A stretch of 20,123 nucleotides of DNA from a virus, in IMG/VR virus record IMGVR_UViG_3300035162_002531, positions 1 through 20,123 of that record, one strand, 5' to 3'. This document shows positions 14,641 through 20,001 of the stretch, one piece after another. How positions within the stretch are numbered: position 1 is the stretch's first letter; each line of letters starts with the position of its first letter. A program made the position numbers and the translations under genes. The notes beneath the pieces were generated by a model. It was not told the origin of the DNA, searched no databases, and saw only the letters and a program-made list of their open reading frames with translations.

Positions 14641-15687
14641 CTATTCCCCACCAATTTGTGCAGAAATCCATGCATAAGTTTTTCGAATACCCTCTTCAAG
14701 GGTCTGAGAGTAATCCCAACCCAACTCTCTACGAATCACATCGTTGTTAGAATTACGTCCACGAACTCCAAGAGGTCCATCAATATGAATTTTATTCACA
14801 ATTTTATCAGAAACGTTAGCAGCAGTCTCTACCAGTTGATTAATAGTAACCATCTCTTCAGATCCAATGTTCACAGGACCCATAAAGTCACTATCCATCA
14901 ATCGTCTAGTTGCTTCAATGCATTCATCAATGAACAGGAAGGAACGAGTTTGTAACCCATCTCCCCACACCTCGATAGATCCACCTGACTCCGGGAGGTA
15001 AGCAACCTTGCGACAGATTGCAGCTGGTGCTTTCTCTCTGCCACCGTCCCAGGTTCCTTCAGGTCCGAAGATATTATGATACCTAGCAACCCGAACAGGG
15101 ATGCCATGGTTACGATTGTAAGCAAAGTAGAGACGCTCAGAGAAGAGTTTCTCCCATCCATACTCAGAGTCTGGGTTTGCAGGGTATGCTGATTCTTCAC
15201 GGCAATCAGGATTATCAGGGTCTAGTTGATTATGCTCTGGATACATACATGCCGATCCAGAGTAAAAGATTTTAGTTTTATTTTGCTCTGCAATTTCATT
15301 CAGTTTACGTTGTTCCTCAAGAACATTCAGATTGATGGACACAGAGTTATGCATAATGTCTGCATCGTTCTCACCAGTGAATACAAATCCTGCTCCACCC
15401 ATATCAGCAGCAAACTGATAAATCTCATCAAAAGGTTCGGCAAACTTATCTACAATATCTTTGTAGAAGTTTCCAAGGTATCCAGTAAAACGAACACATC
15501 TAGAAACAAAACGAGTGTCTCTTAAGTCACCAACAATAAACTCATTCGCATGAGATGCACAATATTCAGGATGCTTAAGATCAACTCCCCGAACCCAGTA
15601 TCCTTCTTGTCGAAGTCTCTTAACCATGTGACTTCCAATGAATCCACCTGCACCAAGCACAAGTGCAGTCTTCTTATAATCAGACAT
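14641..15687 (-). CDS. gme: GDP-mannose 3,5-epimerase homologue
   Basis: A 348-residue extended SDR closely resembling plant GDP-D-mannose 3,5-epimerase, which makes GDP-L-galactose and GDP-L-gulose. The NAD motif is GAGGFIG (12-18). Catalytic residues seen in the plant enzyme are all present: the acid/base Cys147 in SGSACMYPE, Tyr176 and Lys180 in YGWEK, Lys219 in GGREKAPAA, and the Arg-containing GVRGRNS (307-313). TRSFLFIDEC (247-256) and the ELGWDYSQTLEEGI ending match too. First gene of the glycan operon, behind the promoter at 15712-15740; AGGAG lies 12 bases upstream of the ATG. It would feed L-galactose-type donors to the fucosyltransferase-family enzymes downstream. The product in the phage is inferred from family chemistry. 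Confidence 0.93.
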   Translation of the reverse strand: MSDYKKTALVLGAGGFIGSHMVKRLRQEGYWVRGVDLKHPEYCASHANEFIVGDLRDTRFVSRCVRFTGYLGNFYKDIVDKFAEPFDEIYQFAADMGGAGFVFTGENDADIMHNSVSINLNVLEEQRKLNEIAEQNKTKIFYSGSACMYPEHNQLDPDNPDCREESAYPANPDSEYGWEKLFSERLYFAYNRNHGIPVRVARYHNIFGPEGTWDGGREKAPAAICRKVAYLPESGGSIEVWGDGLQTRSFLFIDECIEATRRLMDSDFMGPVNIGSEEMVTINQLVETAANVSDKIVNKIHIDGPLGVRGRNSNNDVIRRELGWDYSQTLEEGIRKTYAWISAQIGGE

Positions 15688-15711
15688 AAAATAATTAAAC
15701 TCCTAGTATAT

Positions 15712-15740
15712 ATTATACTAAAAAAGGAGAGTTTATGCAA
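15712..15740 (-). promoter_or_regulatory. sigma70-type promoter of the glycan operon, overlapping a terminator
   Basis: A perfect TATAAT (15712-15717) is preceded at exactly 17 bases by TTGCAT (15735-15740; a weak 3/6 -35). The -35 straddles the loop of the terminator at 15720-15746 and the T tract is part of the spacer. The -10 lies in an inverted repeat AGTATA-ATA-TATACT (15704-15718). Confidence 0.6.
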
Positions 15741-15746
15741 CTCTCC
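15720..15746 (-). terminator. Intrinsic terminator before the glycan operon
   Basis: Perfect 8-bp stem GGAGAGTT/AACTCTCC with loop GCATA and six T residues. It contains the stop codon of the 32-residue ORF and would end the transcript from the promoter at 16151-16179. Confidence 0.85.
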
Positions 15747-15831
15747 TCATAAGGTCTTGCCATGCACGCCACTTGCTCTTTGTCCAGAAGCAAGAAACTG
15801 GACGGTAGTAACCCACCCGCACCAACGGCAT
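15733..15831 (-). CDS. 32-residue basic peptide
   Basis: A small ORF beginning MPLVRVGYYRPVSCFWTKSK and ending MRRVA, strongly basic and aromatic. An in-frame TGA lies just upstream, so the ATG is the only ordinary start. The start codon lies in a 7-bp hairpin ACGGCAT/ATGCCGT, and the stop falls in the terminator loop, as for the fibre gene at 948, which fits a genuine terminal gene. A second frame over the same bases also encodes an ORF (MSLRHLSN...), so the call is tentative. Function unknown. Confidence 0.45.
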   Translation of the reverse strand: MPLVRVGYYRPVSCFWTKSKWRAWQDLMRRVA

Positions 15832-15906
15832 TTGAGAGATGCCGTAAACTCATAAGAGGGTCATAATGACTCCACCAGGGTTTTTAAAGTCTTTCCATGA
15901 CTAAAA

Positions 15907-16128
15907 TCAATCAACCTCAACAGGAATTTTTAGATCAGAATACAAACAGTCCATCATGATTTCATAATCATCAAGTGGATCACCAGAAAAAATTACTCCA
16001 TTAGATTCATAATATTTACGAACCTTCTTAAATAATTTTGGACTTTTTACATCTAAGAAAATTTCACCTTTTGCAGCATTACGAAGAGTTTCTAGATCTT
16101 TACTCTTGAATTTTTCAGTCAGTGCCAT
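15907..16128 (-). CDS. Hypothetical 73-residue protein
   Basis: A charged, probably soluble protein (MALTEKFKSKDLETLRNAAK... ending LKIPVEVD). It looks like a compact alpha/beta domain: a helix, strand EIFLDV, a basic helix KLFKKVRKYYES, a short strand GVIFSG and an acidic helix. No catalytic motif is visible. It has its own strong promoter at 16151-16179 with a short leader, which suggests early, host-polymerase expression. The 32-residue ORF and the terminator follow. Function unrecognised. Confidence 0.85.
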   Translation of the reverse strand: MALTEKFKSKDLETLRNAAKGEIFLDVKSPKLFKKVRKYYESNGVIFSGDPLDDYEIMMDCLYSDLKIPVEVD

Positions 16129-16150
16129 TGTCCGTTTTGATTACCTGTAT

Positions 16151-16179
16151 ATTATAAGGTGTTGTGATTATGTAGTCAA
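16151..16179 (-). promoter_or_regulatory. sigma70-type promoter of the 73-residue gene
   Basis: TTGACT (16174-16179; 5/6), exactly 17 bases, perfect TATAAT (16151-16156), 23 bases upstream of the ATG at 16128. Predicted start near 16144. Confidence 0.8.
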
Positions 16180-16189
16180 GTAGTTGTTA

Positions 16190-16362
16190 AGGCAGGTGCG
16201 GTATCCGGTTATAACCAATATCATAAGTCAATGCACATTCTTATGATAAACACGATTACATTGCCTCCCATGCTCCATTTACTTCTCTGACCTTAACTGT
16301 AGGTTCCTATCGCCGCTACTCCTGAACCTACTGAAGGGAAGTACCGCAGTTGATATCTCAAC
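16190..16362 (-). ncRNA. Candidate structured noncoding RNA
   Basis: About 220 bases between the 51-residue gene and the next promoter hold no ORF longer than about 18 codons, yet directly follow a perfect-consensus promoter at 16369-16397. The predicted minus-strand transcript contains hairpin GTTGA-GATA-TCAAC (16349-16362), an 8-bp stem GTAGGTTC/GAACCTAC (16324-16331 with 16299-16306) with a 17-base loop, a 9-bp stem TATCATAAG/CTTATGATA (16240-16248 with 16219-16227), and the palindrome GGTTATAACC. TGCGGTA (16342-16348) can pair with TACCGCA (16197-16203), closing a multibranch fold. No terminator was seen, so it could instead be the leader of the 73-residue gene. No known RNA family was recognised. 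Confidence 0.4.
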
Positions 16363-16368
16363 TTACAT

Positions 16369-16397
16369 ATTATACTACCTCTAGTTCCCTCTGTCAA
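16369..16397 (-). promoter_or_regulatory. Perfect-consensus sigma70 promoter before the structured region
   Basis: TTGACA (16392-16397), exactly 17 bases, TATAAT (16369-16374); both boxes perfect. The -35 lies in the last codons of the 51-residue gene. The first ATG of the transcript is followed at once by a stop, so no protein gene is close. Confidence 0.8.
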
Positions 16398-16536
16398 ATG
16401 GTGCCCAATGCTGCCAGTTGTATTTGTGGACTGCCCACATTCCTATGATAGGAACAAAGACAAGACACCATGCTAAGAAACCGCAACCCCATGGATTGTT
16501 TAATACTGTTCCGCAAAACCTAGCAAACTGTAACAT
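16381..16536 (-). CDS. 51-residue membrane protein
   Basis: A complete ORF with a TAATG overlap to the preceding 27-residue ORF. It begins MLQFARFCGTVLNNPWGCG, followed by one transmembrane helix FLAWCLVFVPIIGMWAV (20-36) and a Trp/His-rich tail KYNWQHWAPFDRGN. Four Trp residues and three Cys in 51 residues is unusual. The N-terminal part is short, and topology is not clear. Its 3' end carries the -35 box of the downstream promoter. No family recognised; a role at the host inner or thylakoid membrane is inferred. Confidence 0.75.
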   Translation of the reverse strand: MLQFARFCGTVLNNPWGCGFLAWCLVFVPIIGMWAVHKYNWQHWAPFDRGN

Positions 16537-16619
16537 TACTCTTGTAAAATTGAAAGGATAAAAAGAAATAAACCTAATGAAGAATAAAATACTATGAAGG
16601 CAATGACCATGTTTTCCAT
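16536..16619 (-). CDS. 27-residue single-span membrane peptide
   Basis: A short ORF, MENMVIAFIVFYSSLGLFLF and seven more residues, almost entirely one hydrophobic helix. It overlaps the 101-residue gene by 28 bases and the next gene by TAATG; a start at Met4 would reduce the first overlap to 19 bases. Coupling at both ends supports it. Function unknown. Confidence 0.5.
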   Translation of the reverse strand: MENMVIAFIVFYSSLGLFLFILSILQE

Positions 16620-16897
16620 AGTTCTAAAAAATAACGATCAACTTGATATAAGTCTTTAGCAGGTGGTATTTCATCAATATTTTCAGACCACTCTCTACAA
16701 AGTGCTCTCATCTCACATATAATATTATTGGGTCTAAACATTCTACCAAATGAGGACATGGCAAACGCATATCTCATCTTAATGCGCTGTTCCATTTCCG
16801 TCATATTTGTCACTTTCATAGTAGACATTTTCACCTTTTCTGTGCCCGAAATAAATGGTGGCACATAGAAAGGGTATTGTTCCCCAGAGTAAGACAT
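16592..16897 (-). CDS. Hypothetical 101-residue protein
   Basis: MSYSGEQYPFYVPPFISGTE leads into a helical, Met- and Arg-rich domain (about 28-85: MTEMEQRIKMRYAFAMSSF, NIICEMRALCREW) and an aromatic end YFLELWKTWSLPS. No signal peptide or membrane span. It starts nine bases after the stop of the truncated gnd gene. No recognised family or motif. Confidence 0.75.
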   Translation of the reverse strand: MSYSGEQYPFYVPPFISGTEKVKMSTMKVTNMTEMEQRIKMRYAFAMSSFGRMFRPNNIICEMRALCREWSENIDEIPPAKDLYQVDRYFLELWKTWSLPS

Positions 16898-16906
16898 CTG
16901 CTAAAG

Positions 16907-17377
16907 TCATATGACATTTCCTGGTGATAAAGATTGAAAAATTTTAGAACAAGTATCAATAGCAACATGTGCTCCATATACCCCAGAGAAAATATATAAG
17001 ATACCTAACTTAGAACAGTACAGTTCCAGTTCCTGACATTTTCTTATATCTGTGGTACTGTAATCAATAATAATATCACCCTCCTCAAGTAAAGGTAGCA
17101 ACTCATCAAGTGTGTCTTCTGTCTTTTGCTCTGGAAGTGTAATCTGAAAGATGCCAGGAACTTTTCCGGCACTAGTGTATCTAAGACCATCAGATTTAAC
17201 TGCCTGAACAAGATACTCTAATGAAGTTACACATCCACTAATATATCCTGCTTCATATTGTCCACAGGCATTCTCATAACTACTGCTACTGTAACCCCAA
17301 ACTTCAATTCCCTTTTCAATCATACGACGGGACATACCTTCACCAGTACGACCCAATCCAATCATTCCAACTTTCAT
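16907..17377 (-). CDS. gnd: Truncated 6-phosphogluconate dehydrogenase, NAD(P)-binding domain only
   Basis: A 156-residue protein that begins MKVGMIGLGRTGEGMSRRMI, the dinucleotide-binding start of 6PGDH/beta-hydroxyacid dehydrogenases (Gly7, Gly9, Gly12). QITLPEQ at about 78-84 and DIIIDYSTTDIRKCQELELYC (about 100-120) are the later Rossmann strands and the Asn/Ser-Thr substrate loop, here changed to DYSTT instead of DGGNS. It stops at SPGNVI, before the catalytic-Lys helix and the large helical C-terminal domain needed for dimerisation and activity. Full-length enzymes are two to three times longer, and no remainder is found downstream. Cyanophage gnd boosts NADPH through the pentose phosphate pathway; this version is probably inactive in that reaction or repurposed. 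Confidence 0.8.
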   Translation of the reverse strand: MKVGMIGLGRTGEGMSRRMIEKGIEVWGYSSSSYENACGQYEAGYISGCVTSLEYLVQAVKSDGLRYTSAGKVPGIFQITLPEQKTEDTLDELLPLLEEGDIIIDYSTTDIRKCQELELYCSKLGILYIFSGVYGAHVAIDTCSKIFQSLSPGNVI

Positions 17378-17386
17378 AAAATTCTC

Positions 17387-17602
17387 CTACAATTTAATTT
17401 GTAACCATGGTAATAGTGGTGGAATAACACCAATCAATCTGAGAAGGCCCTCAGCAAATAAAGATAAGACAACCCACCCCACACACATGCTGATAATACC
17501 TGCGTTTCTATTGTGTCTCCGAATAGCATCGTCGATCATCTCCTTACACTCTTTTTGAGTGACATATTGTTCTGACTTTATTTCATCCATCCGATGGTTC
17601 AT
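17387..17602 (-). CDS. Small membrane protein with charged N-terminal helix
   Basis: A 71-residue protein: a charged helical N-terminus (MNHRMDEIKSEQYVTQKECK) followed by about 30 hydrophobic residues (35-68; GIISMCVGWVVLSLFAEGLL, IGVIPPLLPWL), long enough for one span with a Pro break or two short spans. It overlaps the upstream gene by 20 bases; starting at Met5 (17588-17590) would leave an eight-base overlap. Function unknown. Confidence 0.75.
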   Translation of the reverse strand: MNHRMDEIKSEQYVTQKECKEMIDDAIRRHNRNAGIISMCVGWVVLSLFAEGLLRLIGVIPPLLPWLQIKL

Positions 17603-17741
17603 TTTTCATCATTTTATCAATAGGATCTGGTGCTCCACTAACAATTACACATGCTCTCTGATAAAAGAAATTGTCGGTATTTCCAGATGACTCAAAAGTC
17701 TCTTTGACTTTCACCCAGTTATTGTAGGTGTGCTCGTCCAT
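17583..17741 (-). CDS. Hypothetical 52-residue protein
   Basis: Starts MDEHTYNNWVKVKETFESSG and ends KNEPSDG; a small soluble, mostly helical protein with an aromatic NFFYQRACVIVSGAPDP block. It is first in a tight run of small genes (52, 71, truncated gnd, 101, 27 and 51 residues) behind the promoter at 17770-17797. No recognised function. Confidence 0.75.
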   Translation of the reverse strand: MDEHTYNNWVKVKETFESSGNTDNFFYQRACVIVSGAPDPIDKMMKNEPSDG

Positions 17742-17769
17742 GGTTTTTAGATTGAAATACATATTAGCT

Positions 17770-17797
17770 ATAATAGTTACTAATTCGTATTTGTCAA
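17770..17797 (-). promoter_or_regulatory. sigma70-type promoter of the small-gene run
   Basis: Perfect TTGACA (17792-17797), 16 bases, TATTAT (17770-17775; 5/6). It lies in the only gap between the 85-residue and 52-residue genes, about 29 bases before the ATG at 17741. Confidence 0.65.
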
Positions 17798-17817
17798 CTT
17801 ATTTTGATTTCCTAATA

Positions 17818-18075
17818 TTATCTAACTTCAAAATCCATTTTACGAACTTTACGTTGCTTTCTTTGTTCCTGCCACAGAATATCTTCTTGTGAAAGAACTG
17901 GATTTTTATTTTTAGATTGATAAGAGTTTAACATAACAATCTTCGAAAAATCAACTGCAGAAATCTTATCACCACGAATGGTTGCCATATTCGGACAACC
18001 ACAACAAACTGTCTTACTTGGGTGCCCTTCCAATTCCTTTCCACAGGAACGACACCTAATCTTTATATTTTCCAT
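17818..18075 (-). CDS. Zinc-ribbon-like small protein
   Basis: An 85-residue protein. The N-terminal third carries cysteines Cys8-x-x-Cys11 and Cys24, Cys25, Cys27 (IRCRSCGKELEG, KTVCCGCPN), spaced like a one-knuckle zinc ribbon. A short middle region (AVDFSKIVMLNSYQ) and a basic C-terminal helix (WQEQRKQRKVRKMDF) follow, which could contact nucleic acid. A late promoter motif lies at 18109-18116. Zinc binding is inferred from cysteine spacing; function unknown. Confidence 0.78.
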   Translation of the reverse strand: MENIKIRCRSCGKELEGHPSKTVCCGCPNMATIRGDKISAVDFSKIVMLNSYQSKNKNPVLSQEDILWQEQRKQRKVRKMDFEVR

Positions 18076-18108
18076 TGTATAATTCTTTATACGTCTTCAG
18101 TTTTCAGT

Positions 18109-18116
18109 TATTTATA
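18109..18116 (-). promoter_or_regulatory. T4-type late promoter motif before the zinc-ribbon-like gene
   Basis: Perfect TATAAATA on the minus strand, 34 bases upstream of the ATG at 18075 and overlapping the stop of the 58-residue gene. The intergenic position supports it. Confidence 0.5.
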
Positions 18117-18288
18117 ATTTTTCTTCTAACATATACTCTACTGTATTGGCAACATCATTCATTGCATCTCGCAATTCCTCACGTTGTCCGGCATGTTGTT
18201 CTACTTTAGTAACACCATTTTTAAATTCTTCACAAAGAGTCCATCTCCATTGACTCATACTCTTAGAGTACCAAAGATTAATTTTCAT
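18112..18288 (-). CDS. Hypothetical 58-residue protein
   Basis: Starts MKINLWYSKSMSQWRWTLCE and ends EYMLEEKL. The first half looks like a small beta hairpin (LWYSKS, WRWTLCEEF), the second a helix rich in Glu, Asp and Asn. The ATG overlaps the end of the upstream gene (ATGAAAATTAA). No recognised family. Confidence 0.75.
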   Translation of the reverse strand: MKINLWYSKSMSQWRWTLCEEFKNGVTKVEQHAGQREELRDAMNDVANTVEYMLEEKL

Positions 18289-18454
18289 TTGTAGAAAAGT
18301 CGTCTACGCGACTATTTAGTTCTCCCATCTTACGAATCAATTGCGTGTGTTCATTTTCTATTTCCTCAATACGACACTGTAGTATCTCAATCATATCATA
18401 GATGTTATCGCAGTCTGCAATTTTTTGTTCCGACTTTTTAATTTTCTTTTTCAT
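18278..18454 (-). CDS. 58-residue coiled-coil protein
   Basis: Starts MKKKIKKSEQKIADCDNIYD and continues with heptad-spaced Ile/Leu (MIEILQCRIEEIENEHTQLI), predicting a short coiled coil, ending STNEN. The ATG is immediately after the T tract of the pstS terminator, with no Shine-Dalgarno visible, so its transcription depends on leak-through or an unseen promoter. Function unknown. Confidence 0.72.
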   Translation of the reverse strand: MKKKIKKSEQKIADCDNIYDMIEILQCRIEEIENEHTQLIRKMGELNSRVDDFSTNEN

Positions 18455-18478
18455 AAAAAAGGGGGACTATTGTCCCCC
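18455..18478 (-). terminator. Intrinsic terminator of pstS
   Basis: Perfect 7-bp GC-rich stem GGGGGAC/GTCCCCC, tetraloop AATA, then six T residues, 12 bases after the pstS stop. Confidence 0.9.
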
Positions 18479-18490
18479 ACTATACTTATA

Positions 18491-19447
18491 TTATTCGATA
18501 CTGTCAACAGCAGCAAGTGCTTTCTGTCTCAGATCCTCAGGCAGTGGAACATAACCAAGACCATCAGACATTGCTTGTGCTTTCTCACTCAACATATAAC
18601 GAAGAGTTTCCTTTACACCTTCCTTAGACTCAGGGTATGCTAAGACCCAAGTTAGAGAGACAATAGGATATGCATTGGCACCAGCAGGGTTAGCGTCAGC
18701 ACCACGAAGTTGATCGTCCAGGACGATCTGTGATAGACCTGCTGCAGATGTTTCAGCATTTGCTTTGACATAGTTACCTGCTTTGTTTTGTAGTGATACT
18801 TGTTGAAACTTATCACCATTCACATAACCATAGTTTAGATAACCAATGGCACCAGGAACTTGCTTCACTTGTGCGGCAACACCAGAGTTACCTTTACCAC
18901 CAACACCAGCAGGCCACTTTACTGCCTTACCTGTTCCGACATTCTCTTTCCACTCAGGAGAGAATGCTGATAGTGAGTTAGTGAAACCTTTTGTGGTGCC
19001 ACTACCATCAGAACGGAATACAGGAACAATAGTTTTACTCTCACATCCAAAAGTAGACCAGTTAGTAATCTTACCAAGATATACATCAGCAAGTTGTGTC
19101 TGTGTCATCTTAACATCACAACCAGGCATGTTGTAAGTAGGAACAATAGCACCACCAGTCATAGGAATGTGAAGCATCGGAAGCTTCTGCTTCTCATCAC
19201 TTACAGCACCATCACTGGCACCAAAATCAACTGTGCCAGCCATATACTGACGGACACCAGAACCACTACCAACTGCTTGATAGTTTACTTGGTTTCCAGT
19301 TTCACTTGCCATGGTTTGAAACCATGCTTGATATAACGGAGCAGGGAATGTAGCACCTGCTCCATCTAATCTAAATGTGGTTGATGTACCACCACATGCC
19401 ACCATCAGTGGAGCAATAGAGATTGTTGCGAGTGCTTTGAGTTTCAT
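18491..19447 (-). CDS. pstS: Phosphate ABC transporter substrate-binding protein
   Basis: A 318-residue PstS that captures phosphate in the periplasm for the host PstCAB transporter. The signal peptide ends in a lipobox LMVAC with Cys18, so it is a predicted lipoprotein. The phosphate-binding loops are GAGATFPAPLYQAW (29-42), GSGSGVRQ, FGASDGAVS and FRSDGSGTTKGFT, all intact, and the length is normal. It is monocistronic, between two terminators (19472-19496 and 18455-18478). Phage pstS copies are known to be raised during phosphate-starved infection through host PhoB; only a weak Pho-box-like stretch is visible upstream. An auxiliary metabolic gene typical of marine cyanophages. Confidence 0.97.
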   Translation of the reverse strand: MKLKALATISIAPLMVACGGTSTTFRLDGAGATFPAPLYQAWFQTMASETGNQVNYQAVGSGSGVRQYMAGTVDFGASDGAVSDEKQKLPMLHIPMTGGAIVPTYNMPGCDVKMTQTQLADVYLGKITNWSTFGCESKTIVPVFRSDGSGTTKGFTNSLSAFSPEWKENVGTGKAVKWPAGVGGKGNSGVAAQVKQVPGAIGYLNYGYVNGDKFQQVSLQNKAGNYVKANAETSAAGLSQIVLDDQLRGADANPAGANAYPIVSLTWVLAYPESKEGVKETLRYMLSEKAQAMSDGLGYVPLPEDLRQKALAAVDSIE

Positions 19448-19471
19448 AAATTTACGATATTAGTTAACCAT

Positions 19472-19496
19472 AAAAAAAGGACTCTCGTCAGAGTCC
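19472..19496 (-). terminator. Intrinsic terminator between the outer-membrane-like gene and pstS
   Basis: Perfect 7-bp stem GGACTCT/AGAGTCC, loop GACG and seven T residues. It separates the upstream late unit from pstS. Confidence 0.88.
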
Positions 19497-19499
19497 CCG

Positions 19500-19513
19500 A
19501 ACATCTAGATGTT
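19500..19513. promoter_or_regulatory. 14-bp perfect palindrome upstream of pstS
   Basis: AACATCTAGATGTT is fully self-complementary and lies just before the terminator, about 55 bases upstream of the pstS ATG. It could be an operator-type protein site or extend the terminator structure. No matching regulator motif was recognised. Confidence 0.3.
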
Positions 19514-19529
19514 TATTTTATATGGAAGA

Positions 19530-19904
19530 TCAGAAGGAATACTTCAGACCCAACTTGGTTCCGTAACCACGGTCGATGTCAGAATCACCTGAACCGACGA
19601 AGGAGACTTCACCATAAGCACCCAGTGCGTCGGTCAGTGCAAGACCGAGACCTGCCTTACCAGAAGGAACAGTGTCACTTTCAGCACCATCAGGGGAGAC
19701 TACAGTAGCACCACCTTGGACGTAGTAGGATGCAGACTCACCCAATTCACCTTCATATCCTACGTGAAGGTCTGTGGCAGTTCCACCATAATCAGATCCT
19801 GTCCAACCGGAGTTAGCTTCGACGTTGACGTAGGGTCCGGCTAGGGCAGCAGCAGGGGCAAGAGCAATTGCAGCAGCAGCTGCAGCGATAGTCGTTTTGA
19901 ACAT
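19530..19904 (-). CDS. Small outer-membrane beta-barrel-like secreted protein
   Basis: A 124-residue protein with an Ala-rich signal peptide (1-22, cleavage after ALA). The mature part is Gly/Ser/Tyr-rich with alternating strands (YVNVEANSGW, TDLHVGYEGEL, SYYVQGGATVV, AGLGLALTDALGAYGEVSF) and ends TKLGLKYSF, the C-terminal Phe typical of outer-membrane barrels. At this size about eight strands are possible. The start has GAGGA six bases upstream, and a late motif lies at 20002-20009. It follows the tRNA gene and precedes pstS, so it might alter host envelope permeability late in infection; that is inference. Confidence 0.75.
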   Translation of the reverse strand: MFKTTIAAAAAAIALAPAAALAGPYVNVEANSGWTGSDYGGTATDLHVGYEGELGESASYYVQGGATVVSPDGAESDTVPSGKAGLGLALTDALGAYGEVSFVGSGDSDIDRGYGTKLGLKYSF

Positions 19905-20001
19905 TTGTTTTCCTCGTTTTTTTACTTGCGGAATGGTTACCCGCAGATGTTAAGAACCTCGACTGGTTCTGTTGTAATTTGTTACTTACGTAACTTCAGA
20001 G

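Noticed and set aside
14898-15740. Alternative ORFs within the GDP-mannose 3,5-epimerase gene.
   Set aside because: Frame shadows of a strongly conserved enzyme.
16190-16270. Possible tRNA in the structured region.
   Set aside because: GGCA/TGCC ends can pair, but there is no T-loop GTTCGA-type sequence, no seven-base anticodon loop and no full acceptor stem on either strand.
16290-16350. Glutamine-type riboswitch (glnA or downstream-peptide motif), suggested by GGGAAGTA on the plus strand.
   Set aside because: The conserved CGUUCA and GGAAGUAGG blocks do not fit, and the matching strand is opposite to all genes.
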